This document shows, piece by piece, positions 1 through 11,399 of a DNA stretch of 64,000 bases. The stretch comes from Rosa chinensis (lineage: Eukaryota > Streptophyta > Magnoliopsida > Rosales > Rosaceae), in NCBI RefSeq assembly GCF_002994745.2, contig NC_037093.1, positions 51,812,384-51,876,383 on the forward strand. Direction: 5' to 3'. A model generated the notes under the pieces. The model worked only from the letters and a program-made list of their open reading frames with translations, did no database searches and had not been told where the DNA came from. The first letter of the stretch is position 1; each line of letters begins with the position of its first letter. Made by a program: the position numbers and the translations under genes.

Positions 1-645
1 CTAGTCCACTGGGCAAACTGCCATTGAATTCATTAAAGGAAAATTCCAATACCCTAATTAGAGGAGAAGAGTGAAGACAAACCAAGGACGGGATAGATCC
101 TGAGAAGGTGTTGTTGCTAACCAAGAAACTAGTCAAATTCCTAGCTTGTCTGAAGAATGAAGATGGAATTGAACCACTGAATTGATTGTTGGACAAGTCC
201 AGCATTCGGATACTGGATGGTAGAGAAAGTGGTAGTTCCCCAGAAAGAAGGTTAGAGCTCAAATCAAGTACCTCAAGATGACTCAAGGACAAGAAGGAAC
301 CAACACTTTGATCTAGTGAATTGTGGGAGAGATTCAAGTGGGTGAGATGTGTGAGATTTCCAAGTACTACTGTAAATGAAGGAAAAGCAGTACCTTGTTT
401 GAGTGTGAGCCCTTTGAAGGGCAATGACAGATGGGTGACCCAACCAGCCGCATCGCAATTGGTGCCTTGCCAGCGGCAACAGTCATTGGAAGTCCAATTT
501 AAGGAAGAGGGAGAAGAAAGAGTGAGGGCTAAGGACAAGAGAGAAGTGCGTTCAGTTTGGCTGCATGCATGGATATTAGTGGTAGATTGGTAGTACCCTG
601 TATGTAACAGAATACGATAACAAAAAGAAGGAAACAATGAGCCAT
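1..645 (-). CDS. N-terminal part of an LRR receptor-like protein (PSY1R/PSKR type), partial, apparent frameshift
   Basis: The minus strand encodes the start of a leucine-rich-repeat receptor and runs off the left edge. From about 590 down to 1 one frame stays open. It shows the LRR N-terminal cap (NWTSNDCCRWQGTNC) followed by regular 24-residue LRRs (LTHLNLSHNSL, LEVLDLSSNLLSGELP, IRMLDLSNNQFSGSIP). The order and cap resemble plant tyrosine-sulfated peptide receptors, a family of plasma-membrane receptor kinases; the kinase would lie outside the window. The only good start is an ATG at 645-643 opening a hydrophobic signal peptide (MAHCFLLFVIVFCYIQG), but that frame ends at 529. The LRR frame has no in-frame Met, so a one-base indel near 560-595 separates signal peptide and LRRs. 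This could be a pseudogene or an assembly error. A TATA-like tract lies at 691-700, about 50 nt upstream of the ATG. The family call is firm; ligand identity cannot be judged. Confidence 0.8.
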
Positions 646-961
646 ATTAATTGACTGGACTAGTGGGATATATGTATGTCTTTGTGTTCGTGTATATATA
701 CACATTGACGATGGCTTGCTGACTGGAATACCGACTTAATTATGCCATAGGTTTCATCTGATTTGAATTGTTTATCTCAGTAGGTGCTATTCTTTTATTA
801 TCGTAATTGTATTACATTCCTAATTACTTTGTCAATGAAACCATACAATACTGGAAGCATAAAAGATACGGCAATGTATACTGTCAAAAGTCTTCTAACA
901 TTCTTCATAATAATCACGTACAATTCACGGCAACTAAGTTGACCAGCCTTATTTAAGGAAC
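646..961. other. Upstream region of the LRR receptor gene
   Basis: AT-rich non-coding DNA holding the probable minus-strand promoter (TATA-like tract at 691-700). I see nothing else recognisable. Confidence 0.5.
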
Positions 962-964
962 TAA

Positions 965-1899
965 GGTGGTGTTTGTTACACGGGATTGGACATCCTTATC
1001 TAGTCTAATCCCAGTTATATATACCGTGTTTGGCATCAGGGAGGACTCTTTTTAATGAGACTCCACAGCCCCAAAAACACCCCAACACCTCCTACAGTTC
1101 TACCACAAACCCACCAAAAACCATGGGATTGTGGAAGCCACTGTTACTCGATCTACTCTTTCCTTCCGTTCGTCGTTCTCTCATCATTCTCAACCTGCAA
1201 TTCAACCCCGCCCCATCTATTACTTCATTCCCACACCCCTATGGCGGCCCAGTTACTCGCCACCCAACCAAACACAGCTCCCACGCAGACTGGGTGATGG
1301 AAAACCTCATAAAGGATCCTGAAATGGAGCCCTCAGCAGTGCGAGGTTCTCAGTCACCGATTGACTCCTTCAAGTACCGCAGTCATCAATCTGAAACCAC
1401 CACCACAGACGGTGTACCCGACAGTGGCTGAAACACCCAAAAACTAATTCTTCCAAAACATAATCAAATTCGAAATTCATGTAAACTAGCATGTAGAACA
1501 CGAAGAGTGGATCAACTTTCATATCTCATGCACTTCACAACATCGCCGAAGCCGCCGGAATTTGTAGAGAAACCGTCGGAGACCTCGGCGTTCGATTCTC
1601 TCTCCAAACCCACCAATCGGACCAACTGAGGCTAGAGGCACGTCGGCAACCAGAAGACGAATTGAACCCAACCGGTGCGCCGATCGGAGGTGGCCTGACG
1701 GCAGAGTTCTGATCAGGTCACCATTTGGAGCTTTGCTAGTTTTGCAGGTTGGTGGTGTTGAAGGTTTTAGTTCTATACTTAATCCTACTAGCACCAAACG
1801 TGGGTCAAGGCACTCTATAGCATAAGTCTAGCTTGAGGAGTGCAGGACTCTAAAAGAAATTAAGTCGGGGTAACACAATCCCCCCTAACAAACATGGCC
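965..1899. mobile_element. Non-autonomous PIF/Harbinger-type DNA transposon
   Basis: The two ends form imperfect terminal inverted repeats: the left begins GGTGGTGTTTGTTA at 965 and the reverse complement of the right end begins GGCCATGTTTGTTA, ending at 1899. Both continue to a shared GGGATTG. The element is flanked by TAA at 962-964 and 1900-1902, the TWA target duplication typical of PIF/Harbinger. No transposase is visible in its 935 bp. Internal open frames, such as a 92-codon minus frame at 1519-1797, show no recognisable domain, so it is best read as a long MITE mobilised in trans. Confidence 0.75.
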
Positions 1900-1902
1900 T
1901 AA

Positions 1903-3227
1903 TCTTATAGCATGACTTAATAAGTTTCTTCATCAGAAAAGAAAAGAAATAGGGGCATTTCATTATGAGTAGCGCTAGAGACCCCAAAAAAATTATACCA
2001 AATATGAATCCCAAATGACGTGGCAGCTGCTACATAATCTCTTTTAACTTAGTAACTTCCAATGTGTAAATAAAAATTAATTTATTTGAGGAACTAATAT
2101 ACTTTTTGAATTAAAATCCTAATATTAGCAAAATAGAAGAGGAAATAAACTCTGCACACAAACAATCAAATTCCAACAATCCCACTACTGATAACACTGA
2201 TTCTTAAAATCACAAGTTATTGTCATCAATTTTTTAATACAGCTCCTCATACGTAAATAATTCCATTTAATAGAAATTGATAGCACCAAAAATTTCACTT
2301 GATCTAATTCAAGGAATCATCTAAGCTTTTTAATATTTTGAATGGCAACATGCACAATTGTAAAGGAGACAGCTCCATTTCAAGTGAAGATTCTTGATCA
2401 AAACACTGTTTGTATAATCTTAAGAAACAGTTATTGGAGTTGGTCGTTTGCTAGCACGTTGGGGGATTTGGCAAGAAGCTTCGTGATTGTTAGGGTTTTG
2501 AAAGCAAACTTATACATAGATATTAATATAATTCCATTTCTTTTAAATAATTCCAATGATAATCTAATTATTGGGGCTTCAAGAAGATGGGACCTGAGTT
2601 AAAACCATATGATCATAATTGGTGTGGTTGAGGTTCTTGAGGGTCTTAACACACCAAGGAAGGACGTACGTGGATTGAAAATACTAGTTTGATTGCAGAG
2701 GTTTTGTCCAAATTGGAGAAAATAACCCTAAAGTTTTCGCTCTCTAGCTAAAAATGGGATGCAATGGAGGAAGTTTTGGTTGCAATTACTATTTAATAAC
2801 TGAACATTTTTTTTCTCTTAAGAAAAATATAATTTTACAAAAACATATACCATGTGGAAATTATAGGGTGATGATATGGCAAGTGCCAATTCATTTGGGA
2901 TCTTATTTTGGTATAAATTTTTGGGATCTAGAGCATTTTTCTTTCATTATACACCCAACTTCTAGAAAATTTAATGGAAAAAGCCCATCAATTATTTCTT
3001 TTCAATCTACACCCAATTATTGCCAACTAGTATAAAATATTAGATTTTATTTTTCAAAGAATTACATAAATTGCCATAATTTAAATCTGACAAACATAAG
3101 TCAACTAGCAAAATTAACGTTGTCTTTAATTACCTTAATTGTTGATCTTTTTTATTGGTCCCATTATTATCCCAATTTTCATTAAATTCATCATGATTGC
3201 TAGAATTATAAATCTTTTTTTACATAA
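1903..3227. other. AT-rich intergenic region with no recognised gene
   Basis: Non-coding by eye. Two open frames (2342-2602 and 2754-3035, plus strand) have compositions that look random, with runs of I, N and F from AT-rich DNA, and no motif I recognise. I see no terminal repeats for this stretch. Confidence 0.4.
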
Positions 3228-3236
3228 TTTTTTGAA

Positions 3237-4750
3237 GGGCTAAATACTAGTTACTACCTCGTACTTTAGGTTCAAAATCAATTCAGTCCCTGAACTTCTA
3301 ATTTCATCAAAAACACCCTTGCACTCTAATTTTTCATCAAATTGATCATTCCGTTAATAGTCCGTTAATTGGAGGCGTTAACTTACTGAAGTAGCATGCC
3401 AACTCAGCTTTGTGGGGCCCACATGCAAGGAAAATTCCCAAATTAGCCTTGGCTCTCTCACCCTGATTTCACCTAGTACCTCGTGTTAAATCATCTCACA
3501 TTGTGTCCTGCGCTTGAAGCTTTAGATTAGGATAACAGGCTTCTGGAAAATATCCCCCAAGCTTTTCCGACATTTAGAAACCTCAAGAAAGTGAACTTGA
3601 AACTCCTCATGGGAAATTTGAGCTTGAGAGTGTTGTAAAAATTCTCAAGGCTACACCTCTTTTGGAAGAACTTGTACTAACAACACAAGCTGCAGACTAT
3701 CACGGAGAGATGAGGAATCTTTCTACATTCTCACATAATCATTTGAGAAAAATAAAGATGCAGGGGTTCCAAGGTATGTGGTTCGAGATAGAGTTGGCCA
3801 TTTGCGTTCTTAAAATTGCTACAAAGCTTGAGGTAATGGTGATTGATCCACATGGATCATACTATGACGGTGATGGAACATGAATCAAAATGACCTGTTG
3901 ATATCAGAATGAGAACGAGGATGAGAACCTAGAGGAATATGATGATCCATGCGAGGAAAATGTGGACAATGTGCCTTACGAACTCAAACCTAATTCCCAA
4001 ATTGGGAAATCTTACTCTCTTCCTTCAAAGTTTGATGAAATAAAAAAAACTCCAGAAAGCTAAATGGGTGAAAATCGCGAGGGGGGATTTTCATCTCCTT
4101 CACATCAGAATCACACCATCTCTAGTTTCTGGGTTTCAAGTTACAGGAAACTCAGAGGAGAGAGAAAGTAGATTTGGAATTTTCTCTCTCCTCCACCACT
4201 TCTCTACAGGCACATTATTGCCTCACGTCCACCACCATCCTGCTCACCAGCCTCTGTCGAGCCACCGACAGCTTCCACGGCGTCCGGCGATGCCCGGAAA
4301 CGGCCCATGGGCTGTCACTTTGGATACCTAGAATTTTCTTTGGGCACCCATCTTCTTCGCTGAATCATCTCTCCTCCTTCTATCTCGTCGCTACGACGAC
4401 CAACGAGGAGACCTCCCTATCCATAGTAGATTTCGCCGTCTGAACTTCATGATCAGTTGAGTTGGCTGCTTTTGCTTTTGACTGGTTTTGAAGGTATGAG
4501 AAGAGGTCCGAGAGCGTGGAGAAGATGGAGTGTCGAGGCTAATTTGGGAATTTTTGCTTGCATGTGGGCCCCACAAAAGCTGAGTTGGCATGCTACGTCA
4601 GTAAGTTAACGCCTCCAAATAACAGACTATTAACAGAATGATCAATTTGATGAAAAATAAGAGTGCAAGGGTGTTTTTGATGAAATTAGAAGCCTAGGGA
4701 CTGAATTGATTTTGAACCTAAAGTATGAGGTAGTAACCAGTATTTAGCCC
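3237..4750. mobile_element. Pack-MULE: Mutator-like element with long terminal inverted repeats
   Basis: The left end (3237 to about 3455) and the right end (about 4540 to 4750) are inverted copies of each other over roughly 210 bp, starting GGGCTAAATACTAGTTAC on the left and GGGCTAAATACTGGTTAC on the right. A perfect 9-bp duplication, TTTTTTGAA, flanks the element at 3228-3236 and 4751-4759. Long TIRs with a 9-bp target duplication are diagnostic of Mutator-like elements. No MURA transposase is present. The interior instead holds a host gene fragment (3520-4060) and a GC-rich segment (4070-4440), so it qualifies as a Pack-MULE. Confidence 0.9.
3520..4060 (+). pseudogene. Captured F-box/LRR protein fragment with FBD domain
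   Basis: Inside the Mutator-like element, the plus strand reads in part FRNLKKVNLKLLMG, then after a frameshift SVVKILKATPLLEELVLTT, and then HLRKIKMQGFQGMWFEIELA and KIATKLEVMVIDP. This pattern (KxVxLxxFxGxWxEIELAxxxLKxAxxLExMxIDP) is the FBD region found at the C-terminus of plant F-box/LRR proteins, which act as SCF ubiquitin-ligase substrate adaptors. The F-box itself is missing. The frame stops just after position 3880, with a frameshift upstream at about 3600, so the fragment is not a working protein. The nearest intact relative should exist elsewhere in the genome as the donor. The domain call comes from motif recognition only. Confidence 0.7.
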
Positions 4751-4759
4751 TTTTTTGAA

Positions 4760-5121
4760 TTCAAAAGTTATATAGATGTAAGTGAATGTGATATTTACTT
4801 TTTGATAATTTAAACTTTCTATTTGAAAAGTAACTTTTTGTTTTACTTGCAACCTAACCTAAAGGTAGAAGTTTAAAGTTTTTAACCCAACTAATTGTTT
4901 TTTTTTTTTTTTTTAAATTACAACCTAAAGATTAGACAGGTATGTTTAGCTAACTTGATTTCTAGAAATTTTCATATCAACCTCTTTCTTAGGTACTCTG
5001 TCATTGCGAGTTGACCATGTTTATTAGGTTGAAAGTCTCTATATTATACCTATATGCGTATACCTATATAATAAGTTAGGTACCTAATCATCAAAACATT
5101 TTTTCTAGTTAATTTGATTTC
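4760..5121. other. AT-rich spacer between the MULE and the LINE
   Basis: Low-complexity AT-rich sequence with a poly(T) run near 4899-4914. No gene or repeat boundary seen. Confidence 0.4.
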
Positions 5122-5138
5122 AAGTATGTATCTGATAT

Positions 5139-6464
5139 GTACACAGATTAGTGTCTGGAAAGATGACTGGATTCCATGTTGCCCTCAGTATCTCATTCAA
5201 AGGCAACCTAATACCATGGTTGCAAAAGTAGCAGACTTGATAAACTCAAGTGATCGCTCATGGAAGACTGCTTTGGTACGAACAGTTTTCCATCCAAATG
5301 TTTATGAGTATATTCTTGCTATTCCTCTTAGTAGACGTGCTACAACAGATAAAATGTTTTGGAAGCCAGAAAGCAGAGGGGATTTTACAGTTAAAACGGT
5401 GTATTGGATAGCAAGGCAGCATGTTCTAGGGGATGTATTGGCTACTACTTCAACAGGTGATCCGTTTTCTGAACTTTGGAGGAAAATTTGGAAGGCCAAA
5501 GTACCAAGTAAAGTTCAAATATGTGTGTGGAGAGCTTGCCACGACTTGTTGCCTACAAGGCAACGTCTACTAACAAAAGGATATGATGGAGAGACAGGAT
5601 GTTTATTTTGCAATCATCAAATGGAAGACTTGGTCCATCTGTTAAGTGTCCAGTGGCTATTGATTTCTTCTCTGCTTCTCCTTTTAATTTTCAAAATTCT
5701 TTGTTACCAAATCTGGTATTCAAAGAATGGATGCTAGAGAGGGCAGTAGGTTTGAAGGAAGATGTTTTTGAAAGACTTATGATGGGCATATAGGCTCTGT
5801 GGAAGAATCGAAATAGTATGCTATGGGACAATAATTCGAAACCGACTACTGCTTTGTCCCTAAGTTCAATGACTTGGCTTGATGAATTTAAACAGGCACG
5901 CTCATCTACGGGTGTGAAGCAGCAGAGTGTGCAACCAAGCTGGACCCCTGCACCAAGTAATCAAGTCAAAGTCAATGTTGATGGTGCTTTCTTGCCATGA
6001 CTTACTCATGGAGGCCTGGGTGGAATTGCACGAGACTCAAAAGGTCAATTTCTAGCATGCTTTGCTCAATGCGTGCAGCATATTGCCTCAGCCAAACATG
6101 CAGAGTTACTCGCTATAAGAGCAGGACTTGATTTTATTCAACAGCTGCAACTCACCTCAGCCATTGTCGAGACTGACTGTCTTGCAGCAGTACAAGATAT
6201 ATCATACAATGGACCTGCACTTTCTGAGTATGGTAGTATAATTGATGATATTAAGGTAGCATTGCATAGTTTGTAGGAAGTACAGATTATATATGCTCCT
6301 AGGAGTTGTAACAAAGTAGCCCATCGGCTCGCTAGCATTGGCTTTGAATCAAATTAGCATGAGACTTGGCTCTCTCAAGTCCCAAGCTGTATGATTTATG
6401 TACTGAACCATGATTGTAACTCCTTGACTTAGTAATGAAATGCAGCTTGAATTTTTCAAAAAAA
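5139..6464 (+). mobile_element. 5'-truncated L1-type LINE, dead
   Basis: A plus-strand LINE 3' part. It encodes the zf-RVT region (FWKPESRGDFTVKTVYW, then KVPSKVQICVWRACHDLLPT and a C..C..H cluster) at about 5140-5640. An RNase H-like domain (VKVNVDGAF, HAELLAIRAGLDF, SAIVETDCLAAV) follows at about 5960-6350. The frame is broken by stops at 5788-5790 and 5998-6000 and by an indel near 5640. The element ends in nine A residues at 6458-6466. A 17-bp direct repeat (AAGTATGTATCTGATAT at 5122-5138 and 6465-6481, one mismatch) brackets it as the target-site duplication. Reverse transcriptase and endonuclease are absent, as expected for 5' truncation during target-primed insertion. Confidence 0.88.
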
Positions 6465-6481
6465 AAGTATGTATCGGATAT

Positions 6482-7161
6482 ATAAGAGGTTTTTTATTTT
6501 TTATTTTTTTTTTTTATGACACGGACACCTCTATATTACAATATTTATTTATTTTTTGGTATCATACCTCTTTATTAAGTTTTCTACTATATTATACCTA
6601 TGATCGTAGAAAATACGATTTTTTTTAGCTTGAAGGTTTATGGTATTCAAGCCTCACTTTCATCTAATTACTTAGTAGGTAAATTAGAAATGTAGTAGTT
6701 GAGAGTAAAAAGCTATCATGAGATTAATATGACAATATACCTAAAAAGAACAAAAAAGTAATCCAAGAACAAGATACATACCTTACAATTAGAAATCTTT
6801 CGAGAATATAGAGAGGCACCGAATGTGAGCCTAGGAGTGAAAACACAATAACAAAAGCTTTTTTGCCCGTTTCTTGACTCCATCTTGAATCCTTTTCTTT
6901 TCTTTAAGAACATTTCTTTAGTTGTTCTTCATAGACACAAGTGAGAAGTATCATACCTGCTTGCCCCTCGCCCTTTCTTTCATCAAGAAAAACATTTTCT
7001 CCTAGTTATTGAATCAAAATCTCTTTCCATCTTTTGAAACAATAATTGACCCCATCAAGGAAAAGAAAATTGAAAATCTATTCGAAAAGAAATTATCTAC
7101 ATATAACGAAAACAAGAATTGAAATTTGTGCTGGAAATGAACTACTATTGTAATGAGCATA
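6482..7161. other. AT-rich intergenic region
   Basis: No gene, terminal repeat or RNA recognised. Short poly(T) runs occur near 6490-6515. Confidence 0.4.
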
Positions 7162-7173
7162 TATAGAAATATA

Positions 7174-7355
7174 GTGGTGTTCACCTGGTCAGTTGCTGAC
7201 CAAGTAATTTATGCTCAATAACCCTTAGATTTACATCCAAGGGTGAAAAACAAAACACCTCAACTTAAAAATAATTCTCTCCGCCATTGGATTTACATCC
7301 AACGGTGATTGAGCATTATTTTCTTGGTCAGCAACTGACCAGGTGAACATTTTCG
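7174..7355. mobile_element. Hairpin MITE of about 180 bp
   Basis: The two halves are inverted copies: GTTCACCTGGTCAGTTGCTG at 7179 pairs with CAGCAACTGACCAGGTGAAC ending at 7348. A second internal inverted match (ATGCTCAATAACC and GGTGATTGAGCAT, with TTGGATTTACATCCAA in both arms) makes nearly the whole unit a foldback. A perfect 12-bp direct repeat, TATAGAAATATA, flanks it at 7162-7173 and 7356-7367. No coding capacity. The superfamily is uncertain because the exact element edge inside the flanking repeat cannot be fixed. Confidence 0.75.
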
Positions 7356-7367
7356 TATAGAAATATA

Positions 7368-8465
7368 TACTCAAGTCAGTAATCAAAATATAAAGTAAGG
7401 AAGAAATTAAGGACGTAATTGATTATGATAAAGTCAAAATGAATTGATTTTTAGCTTAATATTTTAAATTCAAATGGATGATAAGATTAAGCAAGATACT
7501 TAATGTAACTCTCCATAATCAGAAGAGCATATTAGATATATCAAAGAATGAGAAAAACTATTAATTATAGACATATACTCTATATGGAATGTTTGCTTAT
7601 GTAGAATGGGAGTAAATTGAAAGAAAAATATCTATGGGTTTTTCTCAATAGAAGCTTATATTTTTGAGTTTATGTCTAATTTTCTCAAAGAAAAATAGAT
7701 TGCATGTAAGACCCCGGAAAATTGTTATTGATTTATGGGAATCTCCTAGAATTGATAAAGTATTCGTTAGTACGATTTCGTGGTTCGAGGGTGGAATGTA
7801 AATTAATTCAACAATTATTCATTAGAATGGTTTGATTCAAGAGTTGACTTTTCGTACGTTTTGATTTTGTGAAAACTTCCTTCATAAAAGTCATAGAGCG
7901 CGTTGATACGAGTTTGTGCATATACAGAACGCAAAAATCGGAGTTTGTATGAATTAGTTATGAATTTTGGAAGAAATTTCCATTTTAGTATATACACACA
8001 CACACACACACTAAAAATGACCCTAAACTCTAAATGCGCACTATATCACTAGAAATTTATCAGCGTATTATATCCTGCATAACAAACACATGTATGACTC
8101 ACTTAAATAGGAAAAATTTCACAAATTGTCACTCAACTATGATTCATTCGACACTTTGGTCACTGAAGTTTCAAATATATCACTTTGGTCACTCAATTAT
8201 TACATTGTCAATCACTTAAGTCACCCAAAGAGTATTTTTTATAATTTTTTTAATGAAAAAAAATTAACAAAGTGACTTAAGAGTCTAGCTAAAGACCAAA
8301 TTAGTATAACACAAAAGGCTATTAATGTACTGTAGATGAAAGCATAAAGCATCTGCTGATTATGGTTCCATATGCTTCATTTCATAGGCTGTTTAGTAAT
8401 GAGACTGTTATAAGAACTTTTCGCTGAAAAAAATCCGATTAGGAGTATGCTGCCATATATATGAT
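7368..8465. other. Intergenic region with (CA)n microsatellite and possible repeat remnants
   Basis: A CA microsatellite lies at about 7993-8010. Sequence near 8110-8225 repeats a TTTGGTCACT motif in the style of a Mutator-like terminal repeat, but I could not find its partner. No gene is supported. Confidence 0.35.
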
Positions 8466-8469
8466 CTTA

Positions 8470-8679
8470 TCAGGTGAGCTTCTTGAAGCTGAAATGCATG
8501 GGAATGCAAAGGATTCTTTTGATTATCTCAGAAGGTAAGCAAGCATAGAGCATAATGGCATCCCAAGCATTATGAATCCAGAAGTCTTGCACAAGTAAAT
8601 GTTTATCAACCATAGAAGCGTCAATAGCATAAATGTAAGCGCGCATTATCAATTCAGATGTCGACCGAGAAAATTTCAT
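8470..8679 (-). pseudogene. Possible LINE zf-RVT-linker remnant
   Basis: A 69-codon minus-strand frame contains FWIHNAWDAIMLYACLPSEI followed by IKRILCIPM. The pattern W....I...LP.EI...IL.IP resembles the segment just upstream of the zf-RVT domain in plant LINE polyproteins. No further LINE domain is readable around it, so it would be a short decayed fragment. Weak call. Confidence 0.3.
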
Positions 8680-8799
8680 GGAGCATTGTTACATAAATGT
8701 AAGCATTATGTTTGGGTTAACAGTAATCTTTTACTACTTGGAGATGAGTTCTATATGTATAATTCAAGGAAAATCCTTAGCATTAAGGAATGAATGATA

Positions 8800-9696
8800 A
8801 ATAAAGTAGAGAAATGACTGCAAAAAGAAGTGTGTAATTAGGAAGTTGTCTAAGAGGGCATTTGAGCTTTTGAAAATCACTCTGAAGAAATATTCCCCTA
8901 AATTAGTTTAAGTTTGATGTAGAGCGTTTGGCTGAAAGGATTGAAAAACTTTCAATCAAGTAAAGGGTAAAACATGAACACTGTAGATATGGTATACGAT
9001 GTCAGAATGCCAATTATTATACATTTTCAAAAAGAAATCGATGGGTAGGAGTCAAACGCATTGCTTACGGGCTTTTTCGGACTTCTGAGGTTGTTTCGGG
9101 ACTCAAAACTGCATTTTATTATTTTTACAACATTTTAGGTTTTGTAGTTAGTTTTGGATTTATTTTGATTTAATCTGCAGGCTTTTAGGTTTGATTGTTA
9201 TTTACCTTAGGGTTTGTTTTCTAGTATTTAAGCGACCTTAAACGCCTGCAGACTCCTATCTTTTTTATTATTGATAATAAAATTGAGAGCTTTCTCAAAT
9301 TCTCTTATGGACTCCAAATTTTTGTTTTTCTAGAGTTTATAGCTTGTAAACCCCGGTTACTCTGACTACGTCAAAATTACATGAAGTCGTAAACCAAAAA
9401 AAGTTCTGATTACTGAGGCTAGCTCAATCTTTACCAAACGGTTATCGTTTACTGAGTTTTCATCTTAAAAAAGATTAGTAATTAATGCTCCCAATTGAGA
9501 CATATTCTGTTGGTGTGGAAAAATTGAATAGAAAATCTTCTCACTTACTTTTTCTAACTAGAGTGGGAGTGAAAGCTTTGAGGCCAAGAAATTGGTCAGC
9601 GATCTTTAGAACTTAGTTCAATATATATTTGACAAGTCAAGCTTGAAAAAGAGAGTGAATACTTCGACGCCTAAGTTAGTAGTAGTTTGGGTTTTG
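8800..9696. other. Intergenic region, possible LTR-like remnant
   Basis: No open frame of note. The stretch 9060-9380 has the T-rich, UTR-like style of an old LTR (a TATTTAAG box near 9226 and a polyadenylation-like ATAATAAAAT near 9273), but I found no second copy or target duplication, so this is only a suspicion. Confidence 0.25.
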
Positions 9697-9701
9697 GTAG
9701 A

Positions 9702-10241
9702 TGTGGGAGTAGGCAAATTCTGCTGGGCCTGCAATTAAGGCGATTAACTCCGCAGTTAGTATAGTGTTAAATTTCAATCATGAATGAAGCGATTATTACG
9801 ACAATAACTACGCACAATGATTATGATTATAAATGCGCAATGAATGACTATCATAAATACGCAATGAATGACGATCGTAAGTACGCAATGATTAACTGTT
9901 ATTAGTACAACAATAATTGTCATTATAAGTGTGTAAATAAATGCAGCCATCAAAGCAGAAATAATGGCGGCTTGTTCCCCAAGTAATCATCGCCTATATA
10001 AAGGAGGCTCGACGTCCAGGTAACCTATCGAATTCCAACTTGTTGTACTCCACTACTAAGAAACGTACTGACTTAGGCATCGGAGGGTTTTCTACAGGTA
10101 CCCCCCCTTCTCCTCGAGCTGACTGTCAAACTCCAGGTCAACGCTCGAGGGAAGCTTCTCGATTGTTCCCCGGTCAGCTCCTGCTCCAGTCCGCATTAAT
10201 TGTTGGGTCAAACTCCTCTACGGAATTTTTCGTCACCAACA
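9702..10241 (+). repeat. 5' LTR of the TRIM-like element
   Basis: Contains an internal tandem block (about 9780-9910) of variants of a CGCAATGAATGAC / TACGCAATGA motif, a TATATAAAGG box at 9995-10004, and an end at CACCAACA. Confidence 0.88.
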
Positions 10242-10589
10242 AGTGGTGCCGTCTGTGGGAAACACTTATCCCTAAAAAGTGATGGCGGGAGCTGCCACTG
10301 ACGGGATTCTATTTTTGTCACTAAGGACTGGGAGTGATGGAATACAAGCCCGAAGTGACAAATGTCCGGGTAACGTAGACTAGCGTTCTTTCCTTTAATA
10401 ATCATATTCTGACTTTTTCCTTTTATATTTGAAATATATTTGTGGTCAGTGTTGTTGAAATGTATGTGTAAGGCTGGTGGCGAGAGTAAATACCCAAGGC
10501 CGGTGGCCAAGGAGAATAAAATGTTGTTGATCAGATTAAAAGGGAAATGGGGGCAATTCCATGTCTCATGCTGAAAATGAATCTTCTCC

Positions 10590-10800
10590 TTGAGGAAAGA
10601 ATCGAGGCAGCTAGGGCCCGAGGAAAGAATTGAGGAAGCCAGGGCTCGAGGAAAGATTCAGGGCTGCCAGAGCCTGAGGAAAGATTCGAGGCGGCTAGGA
10701 AGGCCAGGGCCCGAGGAAAGAATAGGGGAGGCCAGGGCTCGAGGAAAGAATCGGGACGGCCAGGCCTCGAGGAAATATCCGAGGCAAGATTTGAAGTAGC
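10590..10800 (+). repeat. Internal tandem repeats of the TRIM-like element
   Basis: Between the LTRs, a unit of roughly 24-36 bp built on CCGAGGAAAGAATCGAGG recurs about seven times with variation. It stays open on the plus strand as an Arg/Glu-rich 69-codon frame (10590-10799). No domain is recognised. It may be a vestigial coding region or simply a repeat. Confidence 0.7.
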
Positions 10801-10856
10801 CAGAGAATGGAAATTTCCTCTTAGGACGAGTGTCCAAAGAGAAAATTTGGGGGCAT

Positions 10857-11399
10857 TGTGGGAGTAGGCAAATTCTGCTGGGCCTGCAATTAAGGCGATT
10901 AACTCCGTAGTTAGTATAGCATTAAATTTCAGTCATGAATGCAGCGATTATTATGACAATAACTACGCACAATGATTATGATTATAAATGCGCAATGAAT
11001 GATGACTATCATAAATACGCAATGAATGACGGTCGTAAGTACGCAATGATTAACTGTTATTAGTACAACAATAATTGTCATTATAAGTGTGTAAATAAAT
11101 GCAGCCATCAAAGCAGAAATAATGGCGGCTTGTTCCCCAAGTAAGTCATCGCATATATAAAGGAGGCTCGACGTCCAGGTAATCCATCGAATTCCAACTT
11201 GTTGTACTCCACTACTAAGAAACGTACTGACTTAGGCATCGGAGGGTTTTCTGCACGTACCCCCCTTCTCCTCTAGCCGACGGTCAAACTCCAGGTCAAC
11301 GCTCGAGGGAAGCTTCTCGATTGTTCCCCGGTCAGCTCCCGCTCCAGTCCGCATTAATTGTTGGGTCAAACTCCTCTACGGATTTTTTCACCTCCAACA
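10857..11399 (+). repeat. 3' LTR of the TRIM-like element
   Basis: Matches the 5' LTR over its full length with scattered substitutions and a few short indels. TATA box at 11154-11163. Ends CCTCCAACA just before the GTAGA target duplication. Confidence 0.88.

Larger units (their letters stand above)
9702..11399 (+). mobile_element. Non-autonomous LTR retrotransposon (TRIM-like, 1.7 kb), complete
   Basis: Two near-identical LTRs (9702-10241 and 10857-11399) begin TGTGGGAGTAGGCAAATTCT and end CCAACA. They enclose only 615 bp. A perfect 5-bp duplication, GTAGA, flanks the element at 9697-9701 and 11400-11404. A primer-binding-site-like sequence, TGGTGCCGTCTGTGGGA, follows the left LTR, and a purine-rich tract (AAAATTTGGGGGCAT) precedes the right LTR. 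TATATAAAGG boxes at 9995 and 11154 mark the LTR promoters. There is no gag or pol, so it must have moved with enzymes supplied in trans. The primer site style suggests a Ty3/Gypsy helper, which is an inference. Confidence 0.9.

Noticed and set aside
5114..5138. Apparent start codons of the LINE frame before position 5139
   Set aside because: These codons belong to the genomic target-site duplication, not to the element.
8110..8310. Mutator-like terminal repeat
   Set aside because: Only one arm-like segment was found, with no inverted partner and no 9-bp duplication.
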